From DATLZB01 sp035574175 (GTDB lineage Bacteria > Pseudomonadota > Alphaproteobacteria > Rhizobiales > Hyphomicrobiaceae), in the NCBI GenBank assembly GCA_035574175.1, contig DATLZB010000177.1, forward strand, positions 1 through 49,025: DNA of 49,025 nt. The letters are read 5' to 3'. A program made the position numbers and the translations under genes. Below are positions 8,794-17,287 of the stretch, piece after piece; position 1 is the stretch's first letter; the number at the start of each line of letters is the position of its first letter. Under the pieces are notes generated by a model that saw nothing but the letters and a program-made list of their open reading frames with translations, was not told the DNA's origin and searched no databases.

Positions 8794-8892
8794 CGCGAGG
8801 CCATCCGCCGGTCAGCGCAGGCTGTGTTCGCGGCGCGAAGCTCGCAACGGCGCGCCAATGCGCGTTCGGCAGCTTTCTCCAGGAGGCGAATG

Positions 8893-9696
8893 ATGCGTAT
8901 CTTCGATTGGGTCGCGAGCAACACCAAGAACGGCTTGAGGGCACGGCCGAACGCTCGGGACGAGCCAAGATTCGTGGTGGCTGCGCCCATGAAGACCGCA
9001 AGTCAGTCAGTGTATGCCTCTCTACAGAACGCTTTCGGCTCTCGTCACATCTATCATACCCACTGGCTCGGGGCCGAGATCGCAGCCGGCGAGAACCTGA
9101 CCCATAGGAACTACCTCAAGCAGGTCCGTGCGCTCCGCGCGCTGGCCGACCGCAGCGCGCCGCAGTTCATCGTCACGATCATCCGCGATCCGGCGGCGCG
9201 GCTTTACTCGAATATCTTCCACCATGAGGCGGCGCTGATCGCTAAGGCCGCCGCAACGGACGATCTGGCCTCAATCAGCGACGCGCTGTGGGCGCGCGTG
9301 CATGCCATCCTGGATCGCAATAAGGACTACTACCTTCGTCAGTTCCTTCCTCTCGGGCTGAATATCCTGGCACCAAACACGGAGTTCGGTCGGACGTTTC
9401 TCGTTTTCCGCATGGAAGATCTGACCACCACCTTTCCTGCCACATTGAAGCGAGCGACCGGAAGGGAGGTGTCGCTCATCCATAAGAACGATGCCGGCCG
9501 CTACGGGCCTATAGCGGCCTACGAATGGCTCAAACGTCGATTGGTGCTGCCCTCAACATTGATCGACGAGCTGTACGAGGACAAGGTGGTCAGACATTTC
9601 TACACGGACGGCGAGATTTGTGCCTTCAAACAGCGCCTGAGGTCCGACGCGCACGAAGCGCCATCGCAGCCGGTGACCGTTTCACAGCTTGCCTGA
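8893..9696 (+). CDS. Sulfotransferase-like protein (putative capsular polysaccharide synthesis, NKWYS-like)
   Basis: A 267-residue protein with two motifs of PAPS-dependent sulfotransferases. APMKTASQSV (residues 31-40) resembles the 5'-phosphosulfate loop, and IRDPAARLYS (97-106) resembles the 3'-phosphate site with its conserved Arg and Ser. It also resembles the 'putative capsular polysaccharide synthesis' proteins. No membrane segment or signal peptide is visible. ATGATG occurs at 8890; the second ATG (8893) is six bases after AGGAGG at 8881-8886 and is preferred. The next gene encodes an APS-kinase-like fusion, which would supply PAPS, so O-sulfation of a surface glycan is the natural inference. 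A phosphoryl or other transferase role is not excluded. Confidence 0.72.
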   Translation: MRIFDWVASNTKNGLRARPNARDEPRFVVAAPMKTASQSVYASLQNAFGSRHIYHTHWLGAEIAAGENLTHRNYLKQVRALRALADRSAPQFIVTIIRDPAARLYSNIFHHEAALIAKAAATDDLASISDALWARVHAILDRNKDYYLRQFLPLGLNILAPNTEFGRTFLVFRMEDLTTTFPATLKRATGREVSLIHKNDAGRYGPIAAYEWLKRRLVLPSTLIDELYEDKVVRHFYTDGEICAFKQRLRSDAHEAPSQPVTVSQLA

Positions 9697-9788
9697 CAGA
9701 GTTCTTGGCGTCGGTGGTCAAGGCCCAGCGCGGTGTCCATCGCCAACGCCACCCCGCCCAGCAGTGAACCTCAACGTAGAGGATTCCA

Positions 9789-10595
9789 ATGCACAAGAAG
9801 ATCTTGGTCATGGGCCTGCCGGGGGCCGGCAAGACGACACTCTCCAAAGTGCTCGCGCCGCGGCTCAATGCGGTTCACTTCAATGCCGACGAAGTGCGTG
9901 CGAACATCAACAAAGACCTCGGCTTCTCCGAAGCCGACCGGATCGAGCAGGCGCGGCGAATGGGCTGGCTGTGCGACCAGGTCGTCAAGGTCGGATGCTT
10001 CGCAATCGCCGATTTCATCTGTCCTACAACGGCGACGCGACAGGCATTCGTCGAGGGAGGTCCAGCCTTCGTCATTTGGATCGATCGGATCGACGCAAGC
10101 CGGTTCGAGGATACGAATCGGCTGTTTGTCGCACCCGACAAGTTCGATGTGCGCGTAGGCCCGCAAGGTACTCCGGAATACTGGGCCGAGGAGGCCATCA
10201 AACTGTTGCGCCCGGTATTCGATCCCAAAAAGCCCACGGCGCTTTTCGTCGGCCGTTACCAGCCTTTTCACGAAGGGCATAAGGCGCTTATTTGCGAGGG
10301 GATCCGGCGGGTCGGCCAGGCTTGCGTGGCGGTGCGGAACACGCACGAACTCGACGCTAAGAACCCCTACCCCTTCGAGCATGTGCGGGCTCGCATAGAG
10401 CATGCTCTCCGCCAATTCGAGGGTCGATTCGTCGTCGTTCCATTGCCAAACATAACAAATATCTTCTACGGTCGCGATGTCGGCTATCGCATAGAGAGAA
10501 TTGAGTTGGATGCGGAGATAGAGAGAGTTTCGGCAACCGCCTTTCGGGAAAGGATTGCCTCTCCACTTCACGGTGTGCCGAAGTCCGGCAGCTAA
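9789..10595 (+). CDS. APS kinase-like domain fused to an HxGH nucleotidyltransferase domain
   Basis: A 268-residue fusion. Residues 1-145 resemble adenylylsulfate kinase: Walker A GLPGAGKTT at 9-17, FNADEVRANINKDLGFSEAD at 31-50, then ADFICPTTATRQAF, matching the CysC order of substrate motifs. Residues 150-268 are a nicotinamide-mononucleotide/cytidylyl-type nucleotidyltransferase: FVGRYQPFHEGH with the HxGH signature, ending in VSATAFRERI, the counterpart of ISxTxIR. A ribosome site AGAGGA lies five bases before the ATG. It follows the sulfotransferase-like gene by 92 bases. The first domain could phosphorylate APS to PAPS; the second could activate a sugar phosphate or act as a non-classical adenylyltransferase. 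Both catalytic motifs look intact. Confidence 0.82.
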   Translation: MHKKILVMGLPGAGKTTLSKVLAPRLNAVHFNADEVRANINKDLGFSEADRIEQARRMGWLCDQVVKVGCFAIADFICPTTATRQAFVEGGPAFVIWIDRIDASRFEDTNRLFVAPDKFDVRVGPQGTPEYWAEEAIKLLRPVFDPKKPTALFVGRYQPFHEGHKALICEGIRRVGQACVAVRNTHELDAKNPYPFEHVRARIEHALRQFEGRFVVVPLPNITNIFYGRDVGYRIERIELDAEIERVSATAFRERIASPLHGVPKSGS

Positions 10596-10703
10596 CGATC
10601 GCTTCGCTGCGAAGCTCGCGCTGGCGCTCCCGTACCGACGGCTGCCGGCATAAGCGGGCGGGCGAGAGGAAATCGTCCGCCATCAGACAGTTGCGCCGCA
10701 AGC
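10596..10703. other. Convergent intergenic spacer
   Basis: About 110 bases between the fusion gene and the convergent exported-protein gene. A short perfect hairpin (GCTTCG, three-base loop, CGAAGC) lies at 10601-10615, just after the stop codon, without a following T-run. It could act as a weak terminator. Nothing else was seen. Confidence 0.3.
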
Positions 10704-11342
10704 CTACTTCTTCTTGGGCTCGGCCTTCTTCTCGGGCTCTTTGGTCAGGATCTTGGGGGCCGCGTGCTTGCCGGCGCCTTCGGCCGACGCCGTGGGACCG
10801 GCTGTCGCCGGGTTGACCGCGAGGCCGAACAGGCGCCAGCGGCCCCCCACCGGCTGATAGAGCACCTCAAAGTTGAGCTGCACGGGCTGGCCCGGAAAGC
10901 TACCCTTGATGTGCAGCATGCCGGTCTTCGGGTCGAGAGTGGGCGCGTTGGCGAGTTGAGGCGTAAGCACGGCGACGGGCGTCAGGTCGACACCCCGCTG
11001 GGCAAGCGGGCCGAAAATCTGGGCGAGGCGCGCCGCACTGTTCGCCTCGCGGAAGGCGGGCGCGGCGACGTCGCGTAGGACGGTGTAATTGCCGGTGTGT
11101 AGGGCATCGTTCAAGGTGAGCAGCGTGGTTCGAACGAGCAGCAGGATCTTGTTTTGATCCGGCATCACCACCTGCGGGTGCGCCGGGGCGGGAGCGCGCT
11201 CGACCGGCTGGGCCGGGGGCGCTTGGCCTGCCGCCGGCGAGGCTTGGGCGAGGCGTGAGATTTCTGCCGTCGACGGCCCGGCGCCGGCGAGCGTCAGCAG
11301 CCCTGCTATCACGAGCGCGCCGAGGCTTAAGCCGCCGGTCAT
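10704..11342 (-). CDS. Exported protein of unknown function, paralogue of the upstream gene
   Basis: A 212-residue protein with an N-terminal signal peptide or anchor (about 1-26, Leu/Ala-rich). A Pro/Ala-rich linker (30-58) leads to a compact domain of about 110 residues, followed by a Lys/Glu/Pro-rich tail ending in KKAEPKKK. The domain shares TGNYTVLRDVAAPAF and RGVDLTP with the protein encoded just upstream, so the two are tandem paralogues. GGAGGGG precedes the ATG. I do not recognise a named family; the domain (a helix, then paired strands ending in GRWRLFGLAVNP) recalls small periplasmic alpha-plus-beta proteins. It is co-directional with the adhesin gene and probably periplasmic. A role in adhesin biogenesis or in the envelope is inference. 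Confidence 0.75.
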   Translation of the reverse strand: MTGGLSLGALVIAGLLTLAGAGPSTAEISRLAQASPAAGQAPPAQPVERAPAPAHPQVVMPDQNKILLLVRTTLLTLNDALHTGNYTVLRDVAAPAFREANSAARLAQIFGPLAQRGVDLTPVAVLTPQLANAPTLDPKTGMLHIKGSFPGQPVQLNFEVLYQPVGGRWRLFGLAVNPATAGPTASAEGAGKHAAPKILTKEPEKKAEPKKK

Positions 11343-11459
11343 TGAGCGTCCCCTCCAGCCAGCTTCCCTTTCTGCTAGTGTCTTAAATCAGATGGCAGCC
11401 GACGCCAAGAATGCGGAGCGTCAGAAGACACGACTCGTGAGGCCGACGGGGCGGCCTGC

Positions 11460-12002
11460 TCAAGAGGCGGGGGCGGTGCGAACGGCGATACCGTAAAGGC
11501 GCCACTGCTCGCCAACGAGCTGAAACAGGAGGTCGAAATAGACGCGCTGCGGTGCGGTCTTGTAGTAGCCGGTGAGCCGCAGCATGCCGTTCTCGTCGAT
11601 GGCGGGCTCGCGCATCAGGATGGGCGAGAAGATGATGATGGGGGTGAGGTCGATGCCCTTGGCACGCAGGTCGGCGAAGGTCTCGGCGAGCTTGGCCGGC
11701 GGATTGTCCTTCTGGAAGCCCGGCGCGGCGAGAGCGTGGAGCACGGTGTAGTTGCCGGTTACGTTGGCTTGGCTCAACGCCGTCACCGCTGTCTGAATCA
11801 AGATGGCGAGCTTGTTGGCATCGGGCACGGCCGGCTTCACGGCGGCCGGTGCCTTGGCCGCCGGCTTGTCCGGTGCCTTGGGCGGCTGCTGGCTTCTCGA
11901 CTCGGCGCCAGGCTTGGTCTGCGCGGCCAGGGGATCAGCCGCAGCGATCAGCATAAGCGCGGCGAGGGCCGTCGCTCTGATCGATCGGAAGGCAGGGCTC
12001 AT
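11460..12002 (-). CDS. Exported protein of unknown function, tandem paralogue
   Basis: A 180-residue protein with a clear signal peptide (about 1-27, cleavage near PLAAQ/TKPG) and a Lys/Pro/Ala-rich linker (28-62). The C-terminal domain (63-180) is homologous to the neighbouring 10704-11342 product: VTGNYTVLHALAAPGFQ, a KGIDLTPIIIFSP stretch and GEQWRLYGIAV align in order. It ends without the charged tail of its paralogue. It lies 186 bases downstream of the adhesin on the same strand. The function is unknown; the pair most likely works in the periplasm with the adhesin or at the cell envelope. The ribosome site before the ATG is weak. Confidence 0.75.
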   Translation of the reverse strand: MSPAFRSIRATALAALMLIAAADPLAAQTKPGAESRSQQPPKAPDKPAAKAPAAVKPAVPDANKLAILIQTAVTALSQANVTGNYTVLHALAAPGFQKDNPPAKLAETFADLRAKGIDLTPIIIFSPILMREPAIDENGMLRLTGYYKTAPQRVYFDLLFQLVGEQWRLYGIAVRTAPAS

Positions 12003-12188
12003 GAGAACGTGTACCTAAAGGCCCTCGGCACCGGCAGGCTCAAGCACTTGCACGCGCGGCTTCGGCGGATTTGTGGCGGGCGCGGCGCCGACGTCTGCCC
12101 GTAGAAGTGCCGGGAAAGCAGTCAGGGCGCCCCCGGCCCTGCCCGGCGGCGCCCTGCGTGAGGCGGCTTTTTCCCCCCGGATACCAGC

Positions 12189-15100
12189 TCACCTCCACGT
12201 CCACTGCACGCCGACCCGGCCGGCCACGACGTTGTCGTCGTTGTAGGTCTTGAAGCTTGAGCTGCCGAAGCCGACGCCGCCGTCGAGCGCGATACGATCG
12301 CCCTGGGAGAAGCAGTCGCGGCAGAGCACGCCCATGGCGCTGAAGCCGAAGGCGTGGGCGTCGCCCTCGAAACTGCCCCAGCCGACGCGGATGCCGAAGC
12401 GCTCGCTCTGGGTCAGCGAGGGGGCCTCGATGGCGAGCGCGATGGCGATGCCGGCCTGGGCACGGGCGATGGCGCGGAACGTATCGCCGCCGTCGGAGGC
12501 CAAATGGCCGGCAGCGTCGGTGGTGACGAGCTGCAGCGGGCCCGACTGGCGTGAGGCGCTCTGCGCCGAGGTGATGCCCGGCGCCTGGTAGCTCGTGCTC
12601 GCGGTGCCGAACATCATCTGGTTGCTGTCATTGGCGACGGCGCCGAAGCCGAGCGCGGTCGAATTGCTGAACGCTCCGCCGACCGTGGCGCCAGGACCAA
12701 CGGCCGTGCTGTTCAACCCAAGGGCCGAGGAAAAGTCGCCGAAGGCCGCACCGCCGTTTGCCGCAGATGCGAGATTGCCGACGGCGATCGAACCCGTGGC
12801 GGTGGCGCCGGTGCCGATGGCAATGGAATCGACGCCGCTCGCCTGGGCGTTCATGCCGATTGCGGTCGCCCCGTTTGCACTCGCGGTGGCGTTGGTGCCC
12901 ATCGAGATGGTGTTGGAGGCGGCGATGTTGTTGCCGGCAGTGGTGCCGATCGCGATGTTGTTCGATCCGACGACGTTCCATCCGGCGGTGTTACCGAAGG
13001 CCGCGTTGCTGTCGCCTGTAACAAGCTGGCCAGCCTGAAAGCCGCTGGCGGTATTGTTGTTGCCGACCACGATCCGACCGGCATTATTACCGGTGCCCGT
13101 GTTGTTGCTGCCGATTACGTCTCTCCCGGCACTCGTGCCGAGTGCCGTGTTGCCGTCGCCGACGACGGTGTTGCCGGCAGCGTCACCGATGGCGGTGTTG
13201 AAAGTGCCCGTCACATTGGAGCCAGCCGCCACGCCGAAGGCCTGATTGAGATTGCCGATGACATTCTGCCCTGCGCGCGCGCCGACCGCGGTGTTGGCGT
13301 CCCCGACAGAACCCAATCCGGCATTGGCTCCCATCGCTGTCGACTCGATTCCGGTGGCGCGCGCGTTCCAGCCGACCGCCGTCGAGTCGGCGGCACTTGC
13401 GATCGCGCTCTGTCCGACTGCGGTTGCGTTCGCGGCGCCCGCGCTCGCGTTCGCGCCGAGCGCCGTGGCGTTGACGAAATTGGCCGATGCCAAGTTCCCG
13501 ACAGCGGTCGCGCCCGCGCCTTGCGCATCGGAGTTGTTGCCGAGCGCGGTCGACGTCGCGGTGCCCGCATCGGCGGTGTTGCCGAAGGCGGCGCCGCCCG
13601 AGGCATTGGAGTTGTCGCCGACGGCGGTGCCGCCGCCCGAGGCGATTGCGCCGGCACCGATGGCTACGGAGTCGGTCGCCGTCGCCCCGGTGCCGATGGC
13701 GATGGTGTTGAGCCCCGTCGAAGAGGCATCGCCGATGGCAATCGAGCCCTGGCCGCTGGCGAGCGCGCTAAAGCCGAGCGCCGTCGATTGCAGGCCGCTC
13801 GCCTGCGCAGAGTCGCCATAAGCAGACGCAGAAGTGTTGCTGGCCGCCGCGTTGACACCAGTGGCCGTCGAGAAATCACCAACCGCATCGGCGCTGAAGC
13901 CCGTCGCCGTCGAGCCGATGCCGCTCGAGGTCGACAATGCGCCGGTAGCAATCGAACCGAAGTTGGTGGCACTCGCCAGCGCGCCAGTTGCAACCGACGC
14001 ATTGCCGCTGGCCGTCGCATTGGCGCCGCTGGCGGTCGCGTTGATGCCGCTGGCCGTGGCGCCCGAGCCGACCGAGGTGGCGTTGTTAGCTGTGGCAGTC
14101 GCGGTGTTGCCAATGGCTGTGGAGGTGGTGCCGGCCGCGGTCGCCGTGTTGCCGAAGGCGGCGCCGCCCGAGGCATTGGAGTTGTCGCCGACGGCCGTGC
14201 CGCCGCCCGACGCAAACGCGCCGGCGCCGATGGCCACAGAGTCGGTCGCCGTGGCCCCGGTGCCGATGGCGATGGTGTTGAGCCCCGTCGAAGAGGCATC
14301 GCCAATGGCAATCGAACCCTGGCCGCTGGCGACCGAGCCCGAGCCCACGGCGACTGCGTTGGTGTTGTCGGCAAGGGCCGTGTCGCCGATGGCGATCGAG
14401 CCGGCGAAGTTGGCGTTCGACGCATTGCCGAGCGCGACCGCGCCCTGACCGTTGGCCGTGTTCTGGTTGCCCTGGGCCACGGCGCCCTGACCCGTTGCCG
14501 TGTTGTTGGCGCCGACAGCAACCGCGCCCTGACCGGTCGCGATGTTGGGATCGCCGATGGCAACCGCGCCGTTACCGGTCGCCGAATTTTGATCGCCGAG
14601 GGCCACCGCGCCGTTACCGTCCGCCTGGTTCAGGTTGCCGATGGCGATCGCCCCATCGCCGCTCAGCACGCTCGAGGTGCCGCCGGCGAACGAGCCCGGC
14701 CCCGCACCTGCCGCCACGGTGGCGCCGCTGCCGATGGCAACAGTGGTGTTCGCCGCCGTGCTGGACCCGGTGCCGATGGCGATGGTGTTGAGCCCCGTCG
14801 AAGAGGCATCGCCAATGGCGATCGAGCCCTGGCCGCTGGCGAGCGCGCTAAAGCCGAGCGCCGTAGCGTTCACATTGCTGGCCAGCGAAGCCGTGCCTAC
14901 GGCCGTCGCATTGTCGGCGAGCGCCTGGGCGCCGAGTGCAGCTCCCGGCCCGTCCACATCACCGCCGATCGCTGTAGCGCCCGTGCCGGTGGCGCTCGCG
15001 AGCACGCCCAACGCAACCGAACTCTGCCCGGATGCATTGGCTAGAACGGAGCCCGCGAAGCTCCACCGCCCAATCGCCGAAGAGGCGATGCCGACGGCAG

Positions 15101-16052
15101 TAGACTCAAAGCCGGTAGCACTCGCATCGGCGCCGACCGCAGTGCCGCGCACACCAGCCGTCGCGCCGACGCTATTGCCGTTGAAATCGCCACCGATCGC
15201 CACACCGCTTTCCGCGTTCGCCGAGGCGAAGCTCCCAATGGCCACCGAGTTGCTGCCGCCAGCACTTGCGTTCAGGCCATAGGCTGAGGATGCACCGCCG
15301 CCAGCGCTCGAGCCGTCGCCGACCGCGGTGCCGTTGGCGGACGCACTCGTTCCAGCGCCGATGGCGACCGAGTTCGTGGCGACAGCGCCCGTACCGATGG
15401 CGATGGTGTTATCACCAGGACCCGCGCTGGCGCCCGTACCGAGTGCGATTCCGTTCAAGCCCGTCGAGTTGGCATCGCCAATGGCAATCGAGCCCACACC
15501 GGTGGCCGAGGAACTGAAGCCCACCGCCGTGGCGGAGTTGGCGGTAGCACTGGCGCCGGCTCCCAACGCCGTCGCTTGGGTGATCAGCTGATCGCCGGTC
15601 GAGGCGCCGGTGCCGACCGCGGTGGTGTTGAGCCCCAAGGCTTCCGCGCCGTTGCCGATGGCGGTGGACGTCGAGGTGCCGGCATCGGCGGTGTTGCCGA
15701 ACGCCGCACCGCCCGAGGCATTCGCGTTGGCGCCGACGGCGGTGCCGCCGCCCGTGGCCGTTGCCTCGGTGCCCGCCGCCAAGCTGTTGTTACCGGTGGC
15801 CGAGGAATCGGTGCCGACGGCAATGGCACCGGGGCCAGAAGCCGTCGCCGTGCCGGTCGCGCTGCAGGCAATATCGCCCGCGCCCGCACTGTCGCCCGCA
15901 GTGCAGGCGACTTGCGCCGCCGCCGGCGGCGCCTGAAGCGCTGCCAGCGCAATCAGAACTGCGACAACGATGAAACGGATGCTGGGAAAACGGATGCTGG
16001 GAAACAACCACGTCTGACGACCCGCCGACGCCAACACAAACGCACGCAACAT
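12189..16052 (-). CDS. Trimeric autotransporter adhesin (YadA-like) made mostly of head repeats
   Basis: A 1287-residue secreted adhesin expected to trimerise in the outer membrane. After a signal peptide (core about 27-46) comes a very long run of YadA-head repeats of the AxAxG type (for example SIAIGDASSTGLN). A distinct block at about 915-1050 has eight 16-residue units of the form xxAGxxVxGxxNxAxG. The neck-like YQAPGITSAQSASRQSGPLQ and a final section of about 95 residues resemble the alphaproteobacterial membrane anchor. No coiled-coil stalk is visible between head and anchor. Two cysteines (1244 and 1247, CRDC) lie inside the anchor. The ATG at 16052 is favoured; a GTG at 16067 would add five residues. 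The gene carries long internal DNA repeats and may vary in length by recombination. Confidence 0.93.
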   Translation of the reverse strand: MLRAFVLASAGRQTWLFPSIRFPSIRFIVVAVLIALAALQAPPAAAQVACTAGDSAGAGDIACSATGTATASGPGAIAVGTDSSATGNNSLAAGTEATATGGGTAVGANANASGGAAFGNTADAGTSTSTAIGNGAEALGLNTTAVGTGASTGDQLITQATALGAGASATANSATAVGFSSSATGVGSIAIGDANSTGLNGIALGTGASAGPGDNTIAIGTGAVATNSVAIGAGTSASANGTAVGDGSSAGGGASSAYGLNASAGGSNSVAIGSFASANAESGVAIGGDFNGNSVGATAGVRGTAVGADASATGFESTAVGIASSAIGRWSFAGSVLANASGQSSVALGVLASATGTGATAIGGDVDGPGAALGAQALADNATAVGTASLASNVNATALGFSALASGQGSIAIGDASSTGLNTIAIGTGSSTAANTTVAIGSGATVAAGAGPGSFAGGTSSVLSGDGAIAIGNLNQADGNGAVALGDQNSATGNGAVAIGDPNIATGQGAVAVGANNTATGQGAVAQGNQNTANGQGAVALGNASNANFAGSIAIGDTALADNTNAVAVGSGSVASGQGSIAIGDASSTGLNTIAIGTGATATDSVAIGAGAFASGGGTAVGDNSNASGGAAFGNTATAAGTTSTAIGNTATATANNATSVGSGATASGINATASGANATASGNASVATGALASATNFGSIATGALSTSSGIGSTATGFSADAVGDFSTATGVNAAASNTSASAYGDSAQASGLQSTALGFSALASGQGSIAIGDASSTGLNTIAIGTGATATDSVAIGAGAIASGGGTAVGDNSNASGGAAFGNTADAGTATSTALGNNSDAQGAGATAVGNLASANFVNATALGANASAGAANATAVGQSAIASAADSTAVGWNARATGIESTAMGANAGLGSVGDANTAVGARAGQNVIGNLNQAFGVAAGSNVTGTFNTAIGDAAGNTVVGDGNTALGTSAGRDVIGSNNTGTGNNAGRIVVGNNNTASGFQAGQLVTGDSNAAFGNTAGWNVVGSNNIAIGTTAGNNIAASNTISMGTNATASANGATAIGMNAQASGVDSIAIGTGATATGSIAVGNLASAANGGAAFGDFSSALGLNSTAVGPGATVGGAFSNSTALGFGAVANDSNQMMFGTASTSYQAPGITSAQSASRQSGPLQLVTTDAAGHLASDGGDTFRAIARAQAGIAIALAIEAPSLTQSERFGIRVGWGSFEGDAHAFGFSAMGVLCRDCFSQGDRIALDGGVGFGSSSFKTYNDDNVVAGRVGVQWTWR
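13576..13762. repeat. Long direct repeat within adhesin gene, copy A
   Basis: This 187-base block recurs at 14146-14332 with few differences, 570 bases apart. It encodes consecutive head repeats including SIAIGDASSTGLN and ATATDSVAIGAGA. It was aligned by eye, and the two copies stay in register over the whole length. Confidence 0.8.
14146..14332. repeat. Long direct repeat within adhesin gene, copy B
   Basis: Second copy of the 187-base block at 13576-13762. The spacing of 570 bases is a multiple of three, so recombination between copies would keep the reading frame and remove 190 residues. Confidence 0.8.
14766..14864. repeat. Partial third copy of the adhesin internal repeat
   Basis: A 99-base block nearly identical to 13686-13784, 1080 bases away, differing at about two positions. 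It encodes the recurring head units around LASGQGSIAIGDASSTGLN. Confidence 0.78.
15973..16002. repeat. Perfect tandem duplication of a 15-mer in the adhesin leader
   Basis: AAACGGATGCTGGGA occurs twice in immediate tandem. On the coding strand it gives FPSIR twice in the basic N-terminal part of the signal peptide. It looks like a recent slippage duplication that lengthens the n-region by five residues. Confidence 0.85.
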
Positions 16053-16470
16053 GACAGAAACCCCCACACAGACGTCTTAAATGAACGGCCCCCTCGGATA
16101 TGTTTAGAAGCGCCAAGATGTGCATGCACTGTGGATAGGCTATGGTTAAGAGTGGGAGAGGGGATTGACAACGCCTGTGTGGCGGCGGCGGCGGGCAGCG
16201 TGCACAATTGCGGTGAGATTGTGGCGGTCGCGCCACATCGCGATCTGCGCCCAAGGGATGTCCACGACCTGGCCCTTCGCTCGCCTTCGGGCCGGCCCGG
16301 CGTCTCAGCGGCGCGGCGGCTGCCGATCAACAGGGGATGATCGCGCGAAGCGTGACGGCCTTGCGCATTCATCCTATCTCTCGGCAGATGTATCGGGCGT
16401 GCGCCGAACACGGATGCGCGCGCCGTCGGTGTTTGCGGCATGTATCGGCCGGGCTTCAGGGGAAAACGCC
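16053..16470. other. Divergent intergenic region upstream of the adhesin
   Basis: About 420 bases between the adhesin and the divergent methyltransferase. It holds a perfect palindrome GTGCATGCAC at 16120-16129, a TTGACA at 16165-16170 without a convincing -10, an inverted repeat CACAAT/ATTGTG at 16203-16223, and a compact hairpin GTGGCG-gtcg-CGCCAC at 16221-16236. No gene is supported. The palindromes could be operators for either gene. Confidence 0.4.
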
Positions 16471-17190
16471 ATGCTCGCGCGCAGGATTAGGGCGGCGGTC
16501 AGGCAGGTCATCCTTGGTTCCCCGGAGGGGCGGCCCGCGCGGGGCCGATGGGACGTGCACTTCCATGAGTGGGTCGAGACGGCGGCGGCGCGCGGGCTCG
16601 ACGCCAACGATATCGGGGATGAGGCGTGGGCCAATGACCATCTCGCCGAGGTGCTCGAGGACCGCTACCTCAGGTACGTGCCGCCCGGCGCCAGCGTGCT
16701 CGAGCTCGGCCCCGGCACCGGGCGCCTGACGCGGCACCTCGTCGGGCGGGCGGGCCGGCTCGAGCTGGTCGACAACTCGAAGTTCGTCATCGAATGGATT
16801 GCCAAGTATCTGCGCGGCAAGATCGAGTTCCGCGCGCATTTGGTCAACGGTCCGCTTTTTCCGCAGATCGCCGATAGCAGCGTCGATACGGCTCTCGCCC
16901 ACGGCGTGTTCGAGCACCTCGATTTCGACGAGACCTACGGCTTCCTGGTGGAATTCCGGCGTGTCCTGAAAGACGGCGGGCAGGTATCGTTCAACTACGA
17001 TACGCTGCACAGCGAGGCGGGCGCCCGCTGGTTCCTCGACCATTACAGGGCCGGCAGGCGCTGCATCTTCCGAATGTACACTCCCGCCTTCATGTCTCGC
17101 GTCGCGGAAGTGGCCGGGTTCAAGGTGGTGCGGTCGATCGTCTCGGACGATCGGCTTGCCCACATCGTGCTGGTAAAGGAAGCACGCTAG
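16471..17190 (+). CDS. Class I SAM-dependent methyltransferase
   Basis: A 239-residue methyltransferase. The SAM-binding core has VLELGPGTGRLTRHL (motif I, about residues 74-88), an acidic strand end in LELVDNSKF, and a DTALAHGVFEHLDF stretch for the post-II region, followed by LKDGGQVSFNYDTLH. The start at 16471 is preceded by GGGG eight bases upstream; the frame extends further up, but that leader looks non-coding. It stands alone at the left edge of the polysaccharide locus, convergent with the Wzt-like gene. The substrate is probably a sugar or lipid-linked glycan, by context only. Confidence 0.85.
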   Translation: MLARRIRAAVRQVILGSPEGRPARGRWDVHFHEWVETAAARGLDANDIGDEAWANDHLAEVLEDRYLRYVPPGASVLELGPGTGRLTRHLVGRAGRLELVDNSKFVIEWIAKYLRGKIEFRAHLVNGPLFPQIADSSVDTALAHGVFEHLDFDETYGFLVEFRRVLKDGGQVSFNYDTLHSEAGARWFLDHYRAGRRCIFRMYTPAFMSRVAEVAGFKVVRSIVSDDRLAHIVLVKEAR

Positions 17191-17287
17191 CTCAGGGAGT
17201 GCGGCGCAGCGCAATAGCTTTCTTTCGCAACCGGAGTTTCTCTAGCGACCGGAGACCCGGCAACAACAACGCGCGCTTGCAGGCCAA

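Noticed and set aside
13521..15044. Plus-strand frame of 507 codons opposite the adhesin
   Set aside because: Low-complexity Arg/Gly/Ala product created by the repetitive head-encoding sequence on the other strand.
12600..15900. Short interspersed repeats that look like a CRISPR array or minisatellite
   Set aside because: The repeats are codon-periodic, degenerate and in frame with YadA head units; there are no constant repeats with unique spacers.
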